DNA of 64,000 nucleotides from contig NZ_CDCA01000036.1 in assembly GCF_000820185.1 (NCBI RefSeq), forward strand, positions 786 through 64,785, in the 5' to 3' direction. The translations under genes and the position numbers were made by a program. Shown here piece by piece: positions 18,926-26,719 of the stretch (positions within the stretch are counted from its first letter, which is position 1; the number at the start of each line of letters is the position of its first letter). The notes beneath the pieces were generated by a model that had not been told where the DNA came from, searched no databases, and worked only from the letters and a program-made list of their open reading frames with translations. This DNA is from Aeromonas tecta (lineage in GTDB: Bacteria; Pseudomonadota; Gammaproteobacteria; Enterobacterales; Aeromonadaceae).

Positions 18926-19414
18926 ATGAGCAAAAAGAACAGTAAAAACAAAGCCGGGTCCAGCACCATTGCACTCAACAGAGGTGCCCGCCACGAGTAC
19001 TTCATCGAAGAGCGTGTGGAAGCCGGCCTGTCCCTGCAAGGGTGGGAAGTCAAATCTCTGCGGGCGGGCAAGGCCAACATCAGCGAAGCCTATGTCATCT
19101 TCCTGCAAGGCGAGGCCTTCCTGTTCGGCTCCACCTTCCTGCCGCTGAACGCCGCCTCCAGCCACGTGGTGTGTGACCCGACCCGCACCCGCAAACTGCT
19201 GCTGAGCCGCCGTGAACTCGACAAGCTCGAAAGCCTGACCGCCCGTCAGGGTTACACCATAGTGCCGCTGGCGCTCTACTGGAAAGAGTGCTGGGTCAAG
19301 GTCGAAATAGGCCTGGTGAAGGGCAAGAAAGAACACGACAAGCGGGAAGACACCAAGGCCCGTGAATGGGATCGGGAAAAAGCCCGCATCATGAAGAACA
19401 AGAACCGCGGCTGA
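18926..19414 (+). CDS. smpB: SsrA-binding protein SmpB
   Basis: A 162-aa RNA-binding protein that delivers tmRNA to stalled ribosomes in trans-translation. Motifs: [40 protein letters not shown], and the C-terminal tail [20 protein letters not shown] ending in basic residues, which enters the empty mRNA channel. Start ATG 18926 by homology; the frame upstream runs through promoter DNA. It stands directly before its partner ssrA, an arrangement common in Aeromonas and Vibrio. Confidence 0.97.
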   Translation: MSKKNSKNKAGSSTIALNRGARHEYFIEERVEAGLSLQGWEVKSLRAGKANISEAYVIFLQGEAFLFGSTFLPLNAASSHVVCDPTRTRKLLLSRRELDKLESLTARQGYTIVPLALYWKECWVKVEIGLVKGKKEHDKREDTKAREWDREKARIMKNKNRG

Positions 19415-19465
19415 TAACAGGCCGCCGGCGCCGCCACCAAGATGAGGACGGCGCCCAATAAACCA

Positions 19466-19495
19466 GCAATCGACCGGCATCAGCCGGTCGATTGC
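19466..19495. terminator. Long perfect hairpin after smpB
   Basis: GCAATCGACCGGC (19466-19478) pairs with GCCGGTCGATTGC (19483-19495), loop ATCA: a 13-bp perfect stem without a T-run. It may be a terminator or an RNA-stabilising hairpin. Confidence 0.55.
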
Positions 19496-19505
19496 CATCA
19501 ACGCC

Positions 19506-19533
19506 TTGCCATGACAGGATTTTTGCGTACAAT
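19506..19533 (+). promoter_or_regulatory. ssrA promoter
   Basis: TTGCCA (19506-19511), a 16-bp spacer and TACAAT (19528-19533), placed 15 bp before the mature tmRNA 5' end. Confidence 0.7.
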
Positions 19534-19548
19534 CGCTTTTGACAACTT

Positions 19549-19908
19549 GGGGCTGATTCTGGATTCGACAAGATTCACGAAACCCAAGGTGCATGCCGAG
19601 GTGCGGTAGGCCTCGTTAACAAACCGCAAAAAAATAGTCGCAAACGACGAAAACTACGCACTCGCAGCTTAATAACCTGCGCTGAGCCCTTCTACCCTAG
19701 CTTGCCTGTGTCCTAGGGAATCGGAAGGTCATCCTTCACAGGATCGTGTGGAAGTCCTGCTCGGGGCGGAAGCATTAAAACCAATCGAGCTAGTCAATGC
19801 GTGGCGTGTCTCTCCGCAGCGTGTTGGCGAATGTAAAGAGTGACTAAGCATGTAGTACCGAGGATGTAGTAATTTTGGACGGGGGTTCAAATCCCCCCAG
19901 CTCCACCA
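19549..19908 (+). ncRNA. ssrA: Transfer-messenger RNA (tmRNA)
   Basis: Both tmRNA ends are recognisable: 5' GGGGCTGATTCTGGATTCGA and 3' GGGGTTCAAATCCCCCCAGC followed by TCCACCA, which form the alanine tRNA-like domain with an encoded CCA end. The tag reading frame starts with resume codon GCA at 19640 and encodes ANDENYALAA, followed by TAA TAA at 19670. The LAA end directs tagged proteins to ClpXP and ClpAP. The 3' end is a well-known integration site for phages and islands, and foreign DNA begins immediately after it here. Confidence 0.98.
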
Positions 19909-20026
19909 ATTTAACTAGGACACCGACAGGACAACACGAGTTAAAACAGCAACTTAGCGAAACCATCGCGACAGAGGCTGGCCTGAAACAGGAACCAAAA
20001 TGATCCACCGGTGATCCAAGATTTAG

Positions 20027-20058
20027 AAAGCCTGCAGAAATGCAGGCTTTTTTCTTTT
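20027..20058 (+). terminator. Rho-independent terminator downstream of ssrA
   Basis: AAAGCCTGCA (20027-20036) pairs with TGCAGGCTTT (20041-20050), loop GAAA, followed by TTTCTTTTCT. Confidence 0.88.
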
Positions 20059-20120
20059 CTCCCCTCCAAGACATAGAAAAGCCCGCTCAGTAGCGGGCCA
20101 ATCCGAATCCTTCCACATCT

Positions 20121-20240
20121 TTACGACGCAGCAGCTTCATCGCGTAGTTTCTCTAGAATGCGCGCGATTCTATCTTCCTCCTGGGGCGTCAAATCCAATG
20201 TCTCGATAAGTTCTTCTAGTTCGGTCAGTGATGATTCCAT
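20121..20240 (-). CDS. Small acidic helical protein, prophage region
   Basis: A 39-aa frame, MESSLTELEELIETLDLTPQ then EEDRIARILEKLRDEAAAS, predicted to be almost wholly helical and charged. GGGAG lies 8 nt before the ATG at 20240. No family is recognised. The composition and the run of small minus-strand genes here look phage-derived. Confidence 0.5.
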   Translation of the reverse strand: MESSLTELEELIETLDLTPQEEDRIARILEKLRDEAAAS

Positions 20241-20378
20241 CCAATGTCTCCCGTTCTCTCTCAACCTCTCGGCTGTGAAAATACTGTATACTCATACAGA
20301 TTAATGGAAAGAAACCTACCACTTTCAGACCCATTTGGGTATCAAAAAAGGGGCCAAAGCCCCTAGATGTGATTGAGT

Positions 20379-20501
20379 TCAAACCTGCATCATGCGCAGA
20401 ATCCGCTCTGTCAGTACCTGCTTGTTCTGCTGAGTCAGGTCAACACCGTCCAGCTCGTCCATTAAGGCGGCTAACTCTCCTTGCTGTTGGGCTGCGCTCA
20501 T
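20379..20501 (-). CDS. Small helical protein, prophage region
   Basis: A 40-aa frame beginning MSAAQQQGELAALMDELDGV and ending RILRMMQV. A GGGGG ribosome site precedes the ATG at 20501, and the start overlaps the stop of the upstream frame (ATGA). Not recognised; probably a small phage gene. Confidence 0.5.
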   Translation of the reverse strand: MSAAQQQGELAALMDELDGVDLTQQNKQVLTERILRMMQV

Positions 20502-20842
20502 GCTGCCCCCTTGATCACTTTGTCCTGGGTGAGCAGGCCATCCCAGTCCTTCTTCATAGGGAGACCGCCTTTCAGATAGAGCTGATAGATGCGCACCACC
20601 ACTTTCTGCAGCAACACTAGAGTAAACACGATGAACGACTCAAAGCTATGCTGCTTTTGCTAGTGCTGCTCCTCAGTGAGATACCAGTCACGGGCATAAG
20701 AGGCGGAACACCAGCGCTTGCCGAAGTGGCTTTCATTGAACAACCAACCACACGTGATTACGTGCTCAAGGAACTGAGTTACTTTTGTCAGAGGTACGCG
20801 CTCTCCTAAAGAAAAACGAAGAAGAGACGTGATCGGTGTCAC
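20498..20842 (-). pseudogene. Phage-type small gene interrupted by an in-frame amber codon
   Basis: One continuous minus-strand frame of 114 sense codons with a single TAG at 20660-20662. The first part (GTG start at 20842) reads FNESHFGKRWCSASYARDWY and ends LTEEQH. After the TAG it continues QKQHSFESFIVFTLVLLQKV and ends DKVIKGAA with a TGA that overlaps the next gene's ATG. The intact ATGA coupling at the 3' end suggests the two parts were one gene. The family is unknown. It may be dead, or read through if the amber is suppressed. Confidence 0.5.
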
Positions 20843-20913
20843 TGGTCTAAATCAGCGGCCTTGTTATCCCTCCTATCAAAATGCTATCAACCGAGACCCA
20901 CTCATAAGAGGTT

Positions 20914-21288
20914 ATGATGGTAATGAACAAGGCGTTAGTTTGCGCGGGCTTAATATTATTGATGACGGGTTGTGCTCAAAACCCAAGAATTGACAGTCTT
21001 TCATCTTCCGAGAGAGCGAAGGTTGGTGAGGTAAAAATATTTAGTGGCAAACCTGATCGCTATTTCACTATTCTGGGTGAAGTTAGCGGACTATCTTGCA
21101 ATAGAAACCTACATCAAGAACAAAATGTTTCCGATACTGAAGCTATGGAAGGGTTGAAAATCAAAACGGTAATGCTTGGCGGTGACGCAATAGTTAACAC
21201 CCTGTGTCAGAAGAACTCAGACACTGACTGGCTTAACAACTGCTGGGCATCCGTGAAGTGCATTGGTGATGCAGCAAAACTGCAATGA
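20914..21288 (+). CDS. RcsF-like lipoprotein
   Basis: A 124-aa lipoprotein: signal ALVCAGLILLMTGCAQ with lipobox MTGC. The mature part has the RcsF-like order of elements: GEVSGLSCNRN, then LKIKTVMLGGDAIVNTLCQ, then NNCWASVKCIGDAAKL, with four Cys at spacings that would allow the two disulfides typical of RcsF. RcsF senses envelope stress for the Rcs phosphorelay; this one lies in prophage DNA, so it could alter host stress signalling or be a separate phage moron. Start could be 20914, 20917 or 20923; AAGAGG favours the last two. Codon use is more AT-rich than the chromosome. Confidence 0.6.
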   Translation: MMVMNKALVCAGLILLMTGCAQNPRIDSLSSSERAKVGEVKIFSGKPDRYFTILGEVSGLSCNRNLHQEQNVSDTEAMEGLKIKTVMLGGDAIVNTLCQKNSDTDWLNNCWASVKCIGDAAKLQ

Positions 21289-21310
21289 TTGCCAGCGTAT
21301 CAAGCTAAGG

Positions 21311-21339
21311 GGGTAAGCCACATTTCATGTGGTTTACCC
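21311..21339. terminator. Hairpin between converging prophage genes
   Basis: GGGTAA.CCACA (21311-21322) pairs with TGTGG.TTACCC (21328-21339) with one mismatch, loop TTTCA. It lies 23 nt past the RcsF-like stop. Confidence 0.55.
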
Positions 21340-21446
21340 AAACACGGAGAAAACTGGGCTGGTGATGGCCCACACACCCAAGAAGCTCTCTGATCTGGCG
21401 AGCAGCATTGATGATAAACCAATCCCCCTCCGAATATGCGCGGTTA

Positions 21447-22124
21447 TTACCAGTTATCCCGGTTGTGATTGACGGCTTGGTACACGAGGCCATTCTTATG
21501 TGCCAGCAACTCATCAATCCGACGGCGCTTTTCCTCAGACTCCAAAGTCTTGTCACGTTGAATCAGGTCAATCTTGTTGCGAACTACCCGCACCTGCTGC
21601 TGTGTGCTGCTCAGGTTGCGACGCGACTTAAGGATCCCTCCCTGTTCTTCCAGCAACTCGCTGGCTTTATCTGTCAGTCCCTCGCTACGATACTGGTCCA
21701 CTGTACGCTTGAGTTGATTCACCTCGCTCAGCATCCGGTAAAACTCTTCCATGTGCTAAGTGGACTTGGCTAGCCCGGTGCCGCGATACACAGCCTTCAC
21801 TAGAGGGATTTCGTCAGCACGCCAGGCAGTTGACTCTCCTGGCTTGGCGGCTCGGATCAGGCCGTCAGCTGCAGCCATCACATAGCTTCCCATAGTGCCG
21901 GTATAGCCGAACAGCAGATGCTTGGGTGACAACCCTGAAAGCTCTCCCAACTCGCACATCAGCAGGCTAGTCTGCTCGTTGTAGCGAGCCTCCGCTTTGA
22001 CGGCCAGTTCCTGCGGGCCGTCGATGGGGCCACCGCGGAAATTGTCGTAGTTGAAGGCAGCCTCCACCACAGATTTGACGATCTGTGGTGTCGGGTTCAG
22101 AGCGAATGTATCCCCGAACTGCAC
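21447..22124 (-). pseudogene. C-terminal fragment of a phage virion protein (LPD38-like), amber-interrupted
   Basis: Minus-strand frame with two parts, 21756-22124 and 21447-21752, in the same frame and separated only by TAG at 21756-21758. Part 1 includes FALNPTPQIVKSVVEAAFNY, RGGPIDGPQELAVKAEARYN and LLFGYTGTMGSYVMAAADGL, resembling the C-terminal polyvalent-protein domain (LPD38) of very large T7-like internal or tail proteins. Part 2 (HMEEFYRMLSEVNQLKRTV) continues that domain. The N-terminal body of such a protein, often thousands of residues, is missing: the fragment is joined directly to ninB. Confidence 0.6.
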
Positions 22125-22127
22125 GCC

Positions 22128-22499
22128 CTACTGGGCGCCAAAGGACTGCGCTAGCTCGATAAGGTCGCGCATCTCCCGCACAATCATCTTGGAGGTGGAC
22201 TTACCCAGCACCACGAAGCCGGTACCGTCGATGTTCGGTACCACGTCTTGCTGATACAGAGCGGCGCTGAGGACATGCTTCCAGTCCTCCTTAGCGAGCT
22301 TTCGCCCGTGCCAGCTCACCTGCTCGGCGATATCGGTGAGACACGCCCAAAACATACTGTTCTGGGCCAGGGAACGGGTCATCTCCTTAATTTCGATGAC
22401 CAGCGGCTTGTCCTGATCAACCGGCAAGCCAGCGACCAACTGGCAAGCTCGGGAGCGGATTTCAGGGCTTCGGAGGAAATACTTGGGGTAGGCGTTCAA
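22128..22499 (-). pseudogene. ninB: NinB-type recombination protein, 3'-truncated
   Basis: Phage NinB (Orf) is a recombination mediator that helps single-strand-binding-protein-coated DNA enter the Red pathway. The frame starts at TTG 22499 and shows SPEIRSRACQLVAGLP, KPLVIEIKEMTRSLAQNSMFWACL, QVSWHGRKLAKEDWKHVLSA (quoted in parts) and QQDVVPNIDGTGFVVLGKST, clear NinB motifs. It stops at TAG 22128-22130 after SFGAQ. In lambda NinB the sequence continues ERGVKWSDEARL; here the frame continues GVQFGD beyond the TAG, then becomes virion-protein sequence. So the natural C-terminus is lost and the last NinB codons sit behind an amber. Confidence 0.75.
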
Positions 22500-22648
22500 A
22501 TTGCGCCCTCCCCTAGCAGTTTATGGAACAGCTCAGTCTGCTCGGGGCTGAACTGAGGGGGATAGGTTTTATACTGTGGATGCTGGCACAGCCGCGCGGG
22601 CGTACTGCGGATAGATCTCGGGTATGTGGTTTGGTCATGGTCTGGGTC
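22496..22648 (-). pseudogene. Small prophage ORF with probable frameshift, upstream of ninB
   Basis: An open frame ends in PQFSPEQTELFHKLLGEGAI with a TGA overlapping the ninB TTG. That frame has no start codon, but an ATG at 22638 with AAAAGGA upstream begins MTKPHTRDLSAVRPR one base out of register. A single-base change in the GC-rich stretch near 22590 would join them. Low certainty. Confidence 0.3.
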
Positions 22649-22999
22649 CTTTTAATCATACACAGCCGGGTGGTCTAGGTCCGGCACTGACTATGGTACC
22701 TACTATCGATAATTTCTGTCACACGCCGAAACACTATTTAATTAGACTCGATTTTCTACAAATCTATTGAGTAATAAACACAAGTAGGAAAAATCGTCTT
22801 CTCTAGACACCTAATTTTCATGAGCCATAAAAATAAAAGCCCCCGAGTAGTTATCTACTCGGGGATTTTGAGTTTCTAATGCATGTGCATGGTTTATTCA
22901 GACGACTACATTTGACTTATTTACAAAGCACGGAAAATCCCAGAGCATGAATACTTAATGCTGAAAATAATCTCATCTATGGTTTACTAAATCGTTCAA
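22649..22999. other. Intergenic region at the edge of the AT-rich cargo block
   Basis: About 350 bp with no credible gene. GC content falls sharply from about 22,690 onward. It contains the terminator at 22835-22868. Confidence 0.6.
22835..22868. terminator. Strong hairpin terminator
   Basis: CCCCGAGTAG (22841-22850) pairs with CTACTCGGGG (22855-22864), loop TTAT, flanked by AAAATAAAAG and ATTTTG, so it can act in either direction. Confidence 0.8.
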
Positions 23000-23785
23000 T
23001 TAACTGTCCGCATCCAAATCTAAGGTCACTGGCTCACTCCGCTTACTTTTCAAGGTAGAAAGGTAAACAAGAATAGCAATCGCCACAAGCAATGCAATCG
23101 AGGCTGTATAGCGGCTCAGCTCCAACCCGCCCTTGCTAATCGGCTTATCCAAGAAATCTCCAACAACAGCCCCAAGAGGACGCGTAATGATGAAAGCAGC
23201 CCAGAATAGCAAAGTCCTAGATATCTTGGTCCACAGATAAGCAGCCACGATGACAAGCAAGATGCCACCAAACACCACCGAACTACCTGCATAACCAAAG
23301 CCAGCATTATCCGCAGTCCAATCACCTAGAGCGGTACCAAGGGTTTGCGAAAACATGATGGTAATCCAGTAGAACATCTCCGTCCTAGGTGAAGAGATCA
23401 CACTGGACGATATCTCTCCCTGAGCTCGGTACCACACCCCAAACGAACCAAGTAACAAGAGGAACAGCATCAGCGAGCCACCCGCGTAACCAATCCCCAA
23501 AGAGCGGTCAGCGAAATCGGCCAGAGTCGTACCGACTGTTGTGGTTGCAATGATGGTGGTCCAGTACAGCGCCGGGTTATAGGTCTTGGCTGATATCTGG
23601 GCACTTACAGCAACAAAAAAAATGACAGCAAAGATAGCTGTGCCCACCAGATACCCAAGATCCATGGACATGGAGACTGCATCTCCACCGGTTTCACCCA
23701 GTGTCGTCGCAAGTATTTTAATGACCCAAAATGCTAGCGTGAGTTCAGGCACTTTGCTTACTGCACTACTGGTGTTATTCATCAT
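23000..23785 (-). CDS. Membrane protein with four DUF347 (COG4705) repeats
   Basis: A 261-aa inner-membrane protein with eight or more hydrophobic segments. It is built from four repeats, each with a first-helix signature: IKILATTLGETGGDAVS, TIIATTTVGTTLADFAD, ITIMFSQTLGTALGDWT and AFIITRPLGAVVGDFLD. This [KT]xLG[ET]xxGD motif is the DUF347 repeat of COG4705 proteins, whose function is unknown (metal handling has been suggested for relatives). Start at 23785 or one Met later. Base composition is AT-richer than the flanking chromosome, so it belongs to the imported cargo. It is divergent from the toxin genes. Confidence 0.82.
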   Translation of the reverse strand: MMNNTSSAVSKVPELTLAFWVIKILATTLGETGGDAVSMSMDLGYLVGTAIFAVIFFVAVSAQISAKTYNPALYWTTIIATTTVGTTLADFADRSLGIGYAGGSLMLFLLLLGSFGVWYRAQGEISSSVISSPRTEMFYWITIMFSQTLGTALGDWTADNAGFGYAGSSVVFGGILLVIVAAYLWTKISRTLLFWAAFIITRPLGAVVGDFLDKPISKGGLELSRYTASIALLVAIAILVYLSTLKSKRSEPVTLDLDADS

Positions 23786-24286
23786 GATTCACCATATCCT
23801 GTGGTTAGACGAATTGCCGTCCAACATAGAATGTGGAATCTTTATTAAGAAACACTTAAGTTGGATACCTCCTCAAAAAATTATTCTGCGCCTAGTTCCA
23901 ACACCTATTGAGAGGTATGTGCAACTTGAGAGTTGTTTAATTTATTTCGATGATACCCAGCTATACCGTGGCTTTAGAATATTAATCACGGCCCCATCGT
24001 TTGATAACAAGACATATATCATGACTGATTTTTCTTACTAGACAGAGATTTCGGCGGCTCCGGCTTACCCCCCTTGTTCGAGGAATCAAGCGCGAGTGCA
24101 TAGCGCATTGATTTCACATCAATTTTATTGTGTAGCGAAAAACTCACCACCACACAACTGATATCTTTATCAGCTTGCTTTTTGAGCCAATGTGCATAGG
24201 TTGATTAGGCGTAGTAATTACGTTAGTTTTTTGGCTCAAGACACAGAACTTGTTCAAGTCCTTATAATTTTGGAGAAATAATCAAA
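23786..24286. other. Divergent AT-rich region upstream of the toxin genes
   Basis: About 500 bp. One plus-strand frame runs to 24041 but overlaps the DUF347 start and has no ribosome site, so I do not call it. An inverted repeat, TTGAGCCAA (24182-24190) and TTGGCTCAA (24231-24239), lies 48-105 bp before xaxA and could be an operator or RNA hairpin. TATAAT at 24263 is too close to the ATG to be its main promoter. Confidence 0.5.
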
Positions 24287-25498
24287 ATGATTGCTGACAG
24301 CTCCGTACCCATTAAGTCTAAACCTATTGAGGCTGGACAGGTTCCAACTTTGACGCTGAAGCTGCTCACTGGCAGTCAAACTGATGGCGGCCGCGCAGCT
24401 GGCATCTTTACTGCCGACGACCTAATCAAAATCTTGCTGTATGTCCGCGCTGCCAGGAAGCTACCGCAGAACCTAGAACAGTTTACGAAAGAAATTGGCA
24501 GTGACAGCACAGGCATTCCTGGGCTTGAGCCTAAAGAAATCATTGATTTGTACCAAAAGATCACTGGCCATGCTAACCGCTGGACACCAGTCGAAAGTCT
24601 GGTGAAGAAGCAAGCCGCTAGCCTCGAAGTCGCATCGGAAGACATCGTTAGAATTGGTGGCCAAGTCATCAAGGCCATCAACCAGATGGATATCATAGAG
24701 CAGCTGAAAACCATCAAAGACTCGACTTTAACAATCCCAATTTCTAGTGACAAAGACACCAAAATTCAAAAGGCGTTGCCAGAAGTCATCGCGAGGTTAA
24801 AGGAAATCTGCATCAAACAGCAGGAAAAGACGCTCGAGGTGCTAAGGGCAGTGCGTGACTACAAGACCGAGATATCTGGTGGCACTCTGTCAAACAACCA
24901 AGCAGTGACGGGTCTTGAGCCAGCGATCGCAGACAAGAAAGAGCGAGCAAAGAAAGCCAATTTGGATGGTCAGATCAAAGAACTCCAAGACAGTATTGAT
25001 GACCTTCAAAAGGATATCGATCAACTGAAGAAAGACTACGACAAGTATGTCGGGCTTGCATTCACTGGTGCCGCAGGTGGAATCATTGGTCTCGCCATTA
25101 CAGGTGGCATTTTTGGCGACAAGGCTGAGAAGGCTCGGAAAGAGAGGAACTCAAAAATCCAGGAAAAGGATGAGAAGTCCAAAGACCTCAAGAGGAAACA
25201 GCAGGTACAGGGCATTCTCAATCAGTTTGCAACCCAATTTACAGATATTGGAATGCGATTATTGGATGCTGAGCAGTCCCTAGAGCACCTCGACTTCTTG
25301 TGGACCGACATCATCGTAAGAATTGATCAATCGGTTGATAAGTGGAAGCAAGTCAAAGACAGCGATATGTTGCTGTCCTTTGTTACTGACCTTGAAGGAA
25401 TCGTCAAACCGTGGAGTGAAGTGGGCAACATGAGCACCGGGCTCGAGAAAGTCTTTGACAAGGCTTATGAAGAGTTCAAAAAAACCTACGGCTCCTAG
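24287..25498 (+). CDS. xaxA: Alpha-xenorhabdolysin family toxin subunit A
   Basis: A 403-aa soluble pore-forming toxin component of the XaxA/YaxA group (ClyA-like alpha-PFTs). A mostly helical N-terminal body (1-215) is followed by a long coiled coil (about 219-252, KKERAKKANLDGQIKELQD), a hydrophobic hairpin (254-277, YVGLAFTGAAGGIIGLAITG) and the return coil rich in K, E and R. The hairpin and the later DIGMRLLDAEQSLEHLDFLW are strongly like Xenorhabdus XaxA. No signal peptide, as in other members. GGAG lies 11 nt before the ATG. It is followed 81 bp later by subunit B; family members need both. Confidence 0.9.
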   Translation: MIADSSVPIKSKPIEAGQVPTLTLKLLTGSQTDGGRAAGIFTADDLIKILLYVRAARKLPQNLEQFTKEIGSDSTGIPGLEPKEIIDLYQKITGHANRWTPVESLVKKQAASLEVASEDIVRIGGQVIKAINQMDIIEQLKTIKDSTLTIPISSDKDTKIQKALPEVIARLKEICIKQQEKTLEVLRAVRDYKTEISGGTLSNNQAVTGLEPAIADKKERAKKANLDGQIKELQDSIDDLQKDIDQLKKDYDKYVGLAFTGAAGGIIGLAITGGIFGDKAEKARKERNSKIQEKDEKSKDLKRKQQVQGILNQFATQFTDIGMRLLDAEQSLEHLDFLWTDIIVRIDQSVDKWKQVKDSDMLLSFVTDLEGIVKPWSEVGNMSTGLEKVFDKAYEEFKKTYGS

Positions 25499-25579
25499 TG
25501 AAAGCTCACCTCGATAAATTTTCGAGCACAGCCACGCTTTCCAAGCACTTTTCAAACATGCGATAAGGTCATCATCACT

Positions 25580-26641
25580 ATGCAGCTTTCCAATTCTACA
25601 GCTAATATCCCGAACTTTGAGTCTGTGGCACATTCTGTCACAACTATTAAGCGAAGCGTTCCTGCGACAAGCGATGGAGCATATTCCTACTTTACAGATC
25701 GTCTTAAGCTCGCTGCTACTGTGGCAGACAACCTTAATCAAGAGATCAGCAACGCTCTTACCTTGCTGCCAACCTCGTTGAACAACATGAAGGCAGTCCA
25801 ACCACTTCAACAAAAAAGTGGTGAGATTGACGAAGCCCAACGCACGGGCAAAATTACTACTGTGCAGGCCAACGCCGCACGGGCACAGTTGCAAGGCAAG
25901 CTGGGTACTACAGTCTCATCCACCCTCACAGACTTTGACAATGCTGCGACTAAGCTTTCTGAGTCTGCCGATCGCCTCTCAACATTTGGGAAAGAAACCG
26001 AGGTGCGACTTAAGGATGCCTTAGCCACCGAGACAGCAAACCATGAGCGCCTAAAGCAGGACGTTGATCGTGAGTCTGCTCGTCTCAAAATCCTCAAAGA
26101 GCGCTACGAAACCTTAGCTGCAGCCGTTGATGAAGCGCGGGGTGGGCCTACTGAAGACCTTGTTGGACTCCTGCCAGATGAAAAGGAGCTGTCGAGCCTT
26201 CTTGATGCTGAACCGGAGGATGCTGCGGCTCCAGAGGTTGGAGCCGCGAAGAAGGCAATCGAGCTATCCGTAAAGCAAATTAAGAAAATATTGGCGGCTG
26301 TTGACAAGACCATTAAGTTCGAGCAACTCACCCAAATGCGCGATGAAGTCTCCAAGGCGGTAACGAAGCAGACCAGTGTGGTAGAGGCCTTTCAAACAAG
26401 GCTGCGGGCGGAGAACGCGACACTAGCGCTGCTAGACACTATTGGAACTGCGGGAACGTCCATGACAGCGCTTGCTACGGAAACTACTAAGCTGTCCACA
26501 GAATTCTCTAGTTTTGTGGCAACGCTTCGGGATTTAAACAATCAGGCCGTCACGACGGATAACTTAATGGAAATCATTAACTACATGGAGTTTTATGTGA
26601 AGCAAGCTCGTGATGCTCGTAGCAAAGTCATCCTTTCTTAA
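25580..26641 (+). CDS. xaxB: Alpha-xenorhabdolysin family toxin subunit B
   Basis: A 353-aa, almost entirely helical protein placed and sized as the XaxB/YaxB partner. Features: N-terminal helices (about 40-110), a long Asp/Glu/Lys-rich coiled coil (about 110-190, ATETANHERLKQDVDRESAR), a connecting loop with GLLPDEKELSSLLDAE (about 200), then a second helical pair. The C-terminus has NLMEIINYMEFYVKQARDAR, a recognisable family element. I see no long hydrophobic hairpin, so membrane insertion would rely on an amphipathic segment or on subunit A. In known systems the two subunits form heterodimers that assemble into a ring pore; neither has a signal peptide. Confidence 0.82.
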   Translation: MQLSNSTANIPNFESVAHSVTTIKRSVPATSDGAYSYFTDRLKLAATVADNLNQEISNALTLLPTSLNNMKAVQPLQQKSGEIDEAQRTGKITTVQANAARAQLQGKLGTTVSSTLTDFDNAATKLSESADRLSTFGKETEVRLKDALATETANHERLKQDVDRESARLKILKERYETLAAAVDEARGGPTEDLVGLLPDEKELSSLLDAEPEDAAAPEVGAAKKAIELSVKQIKKILAAVDKTIKFEQLTQMRDEVSKAVTKQTSVVEAFQTRLRAENATLALLDTIGTAGTSMTALATETTKLSTEFSSFVATLRDLNNQAVTTDNLMEIINYMEFYVKQARDARSKVILS

Positions 26642-26696
26642 ATTGTTGCTCCGAACACGAGCGCTCATTGTATAAGTGCGATCGCCGTTATCACCT

Positions 26697-26719
26697 GACA
26701 CCGGCCTCAGGCCGGTGTC
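26697..26719. terminator. Hairpin carrying the stop codon of the P-like gene
   Basis: GACACCGGCCT (26697-26707) pairs with AGGCCGGTGTC (26709-26719). The stop codon of the minus-strand P-like gene (26707-26709) lies at its apex. It follows xaxB by 55 bp and may terminate both converging transcripts. Confidence 0.6.

Noticed and set aside
18441-19080. Minus-strand frames repeating [11 protein letters not shown] across the smpB upstream region
   Set aside because: They are translations of the DNA repeat, lack ribosome sites, and one runs through smpB itself.
23784-24041. Plus-strand frame of about 85 codons upstream of xaxA
   Set aside because: It overlaps the start of the DUF347 gene, has no ribosome site, and its composition looks like AT-rich noncoding DNA.
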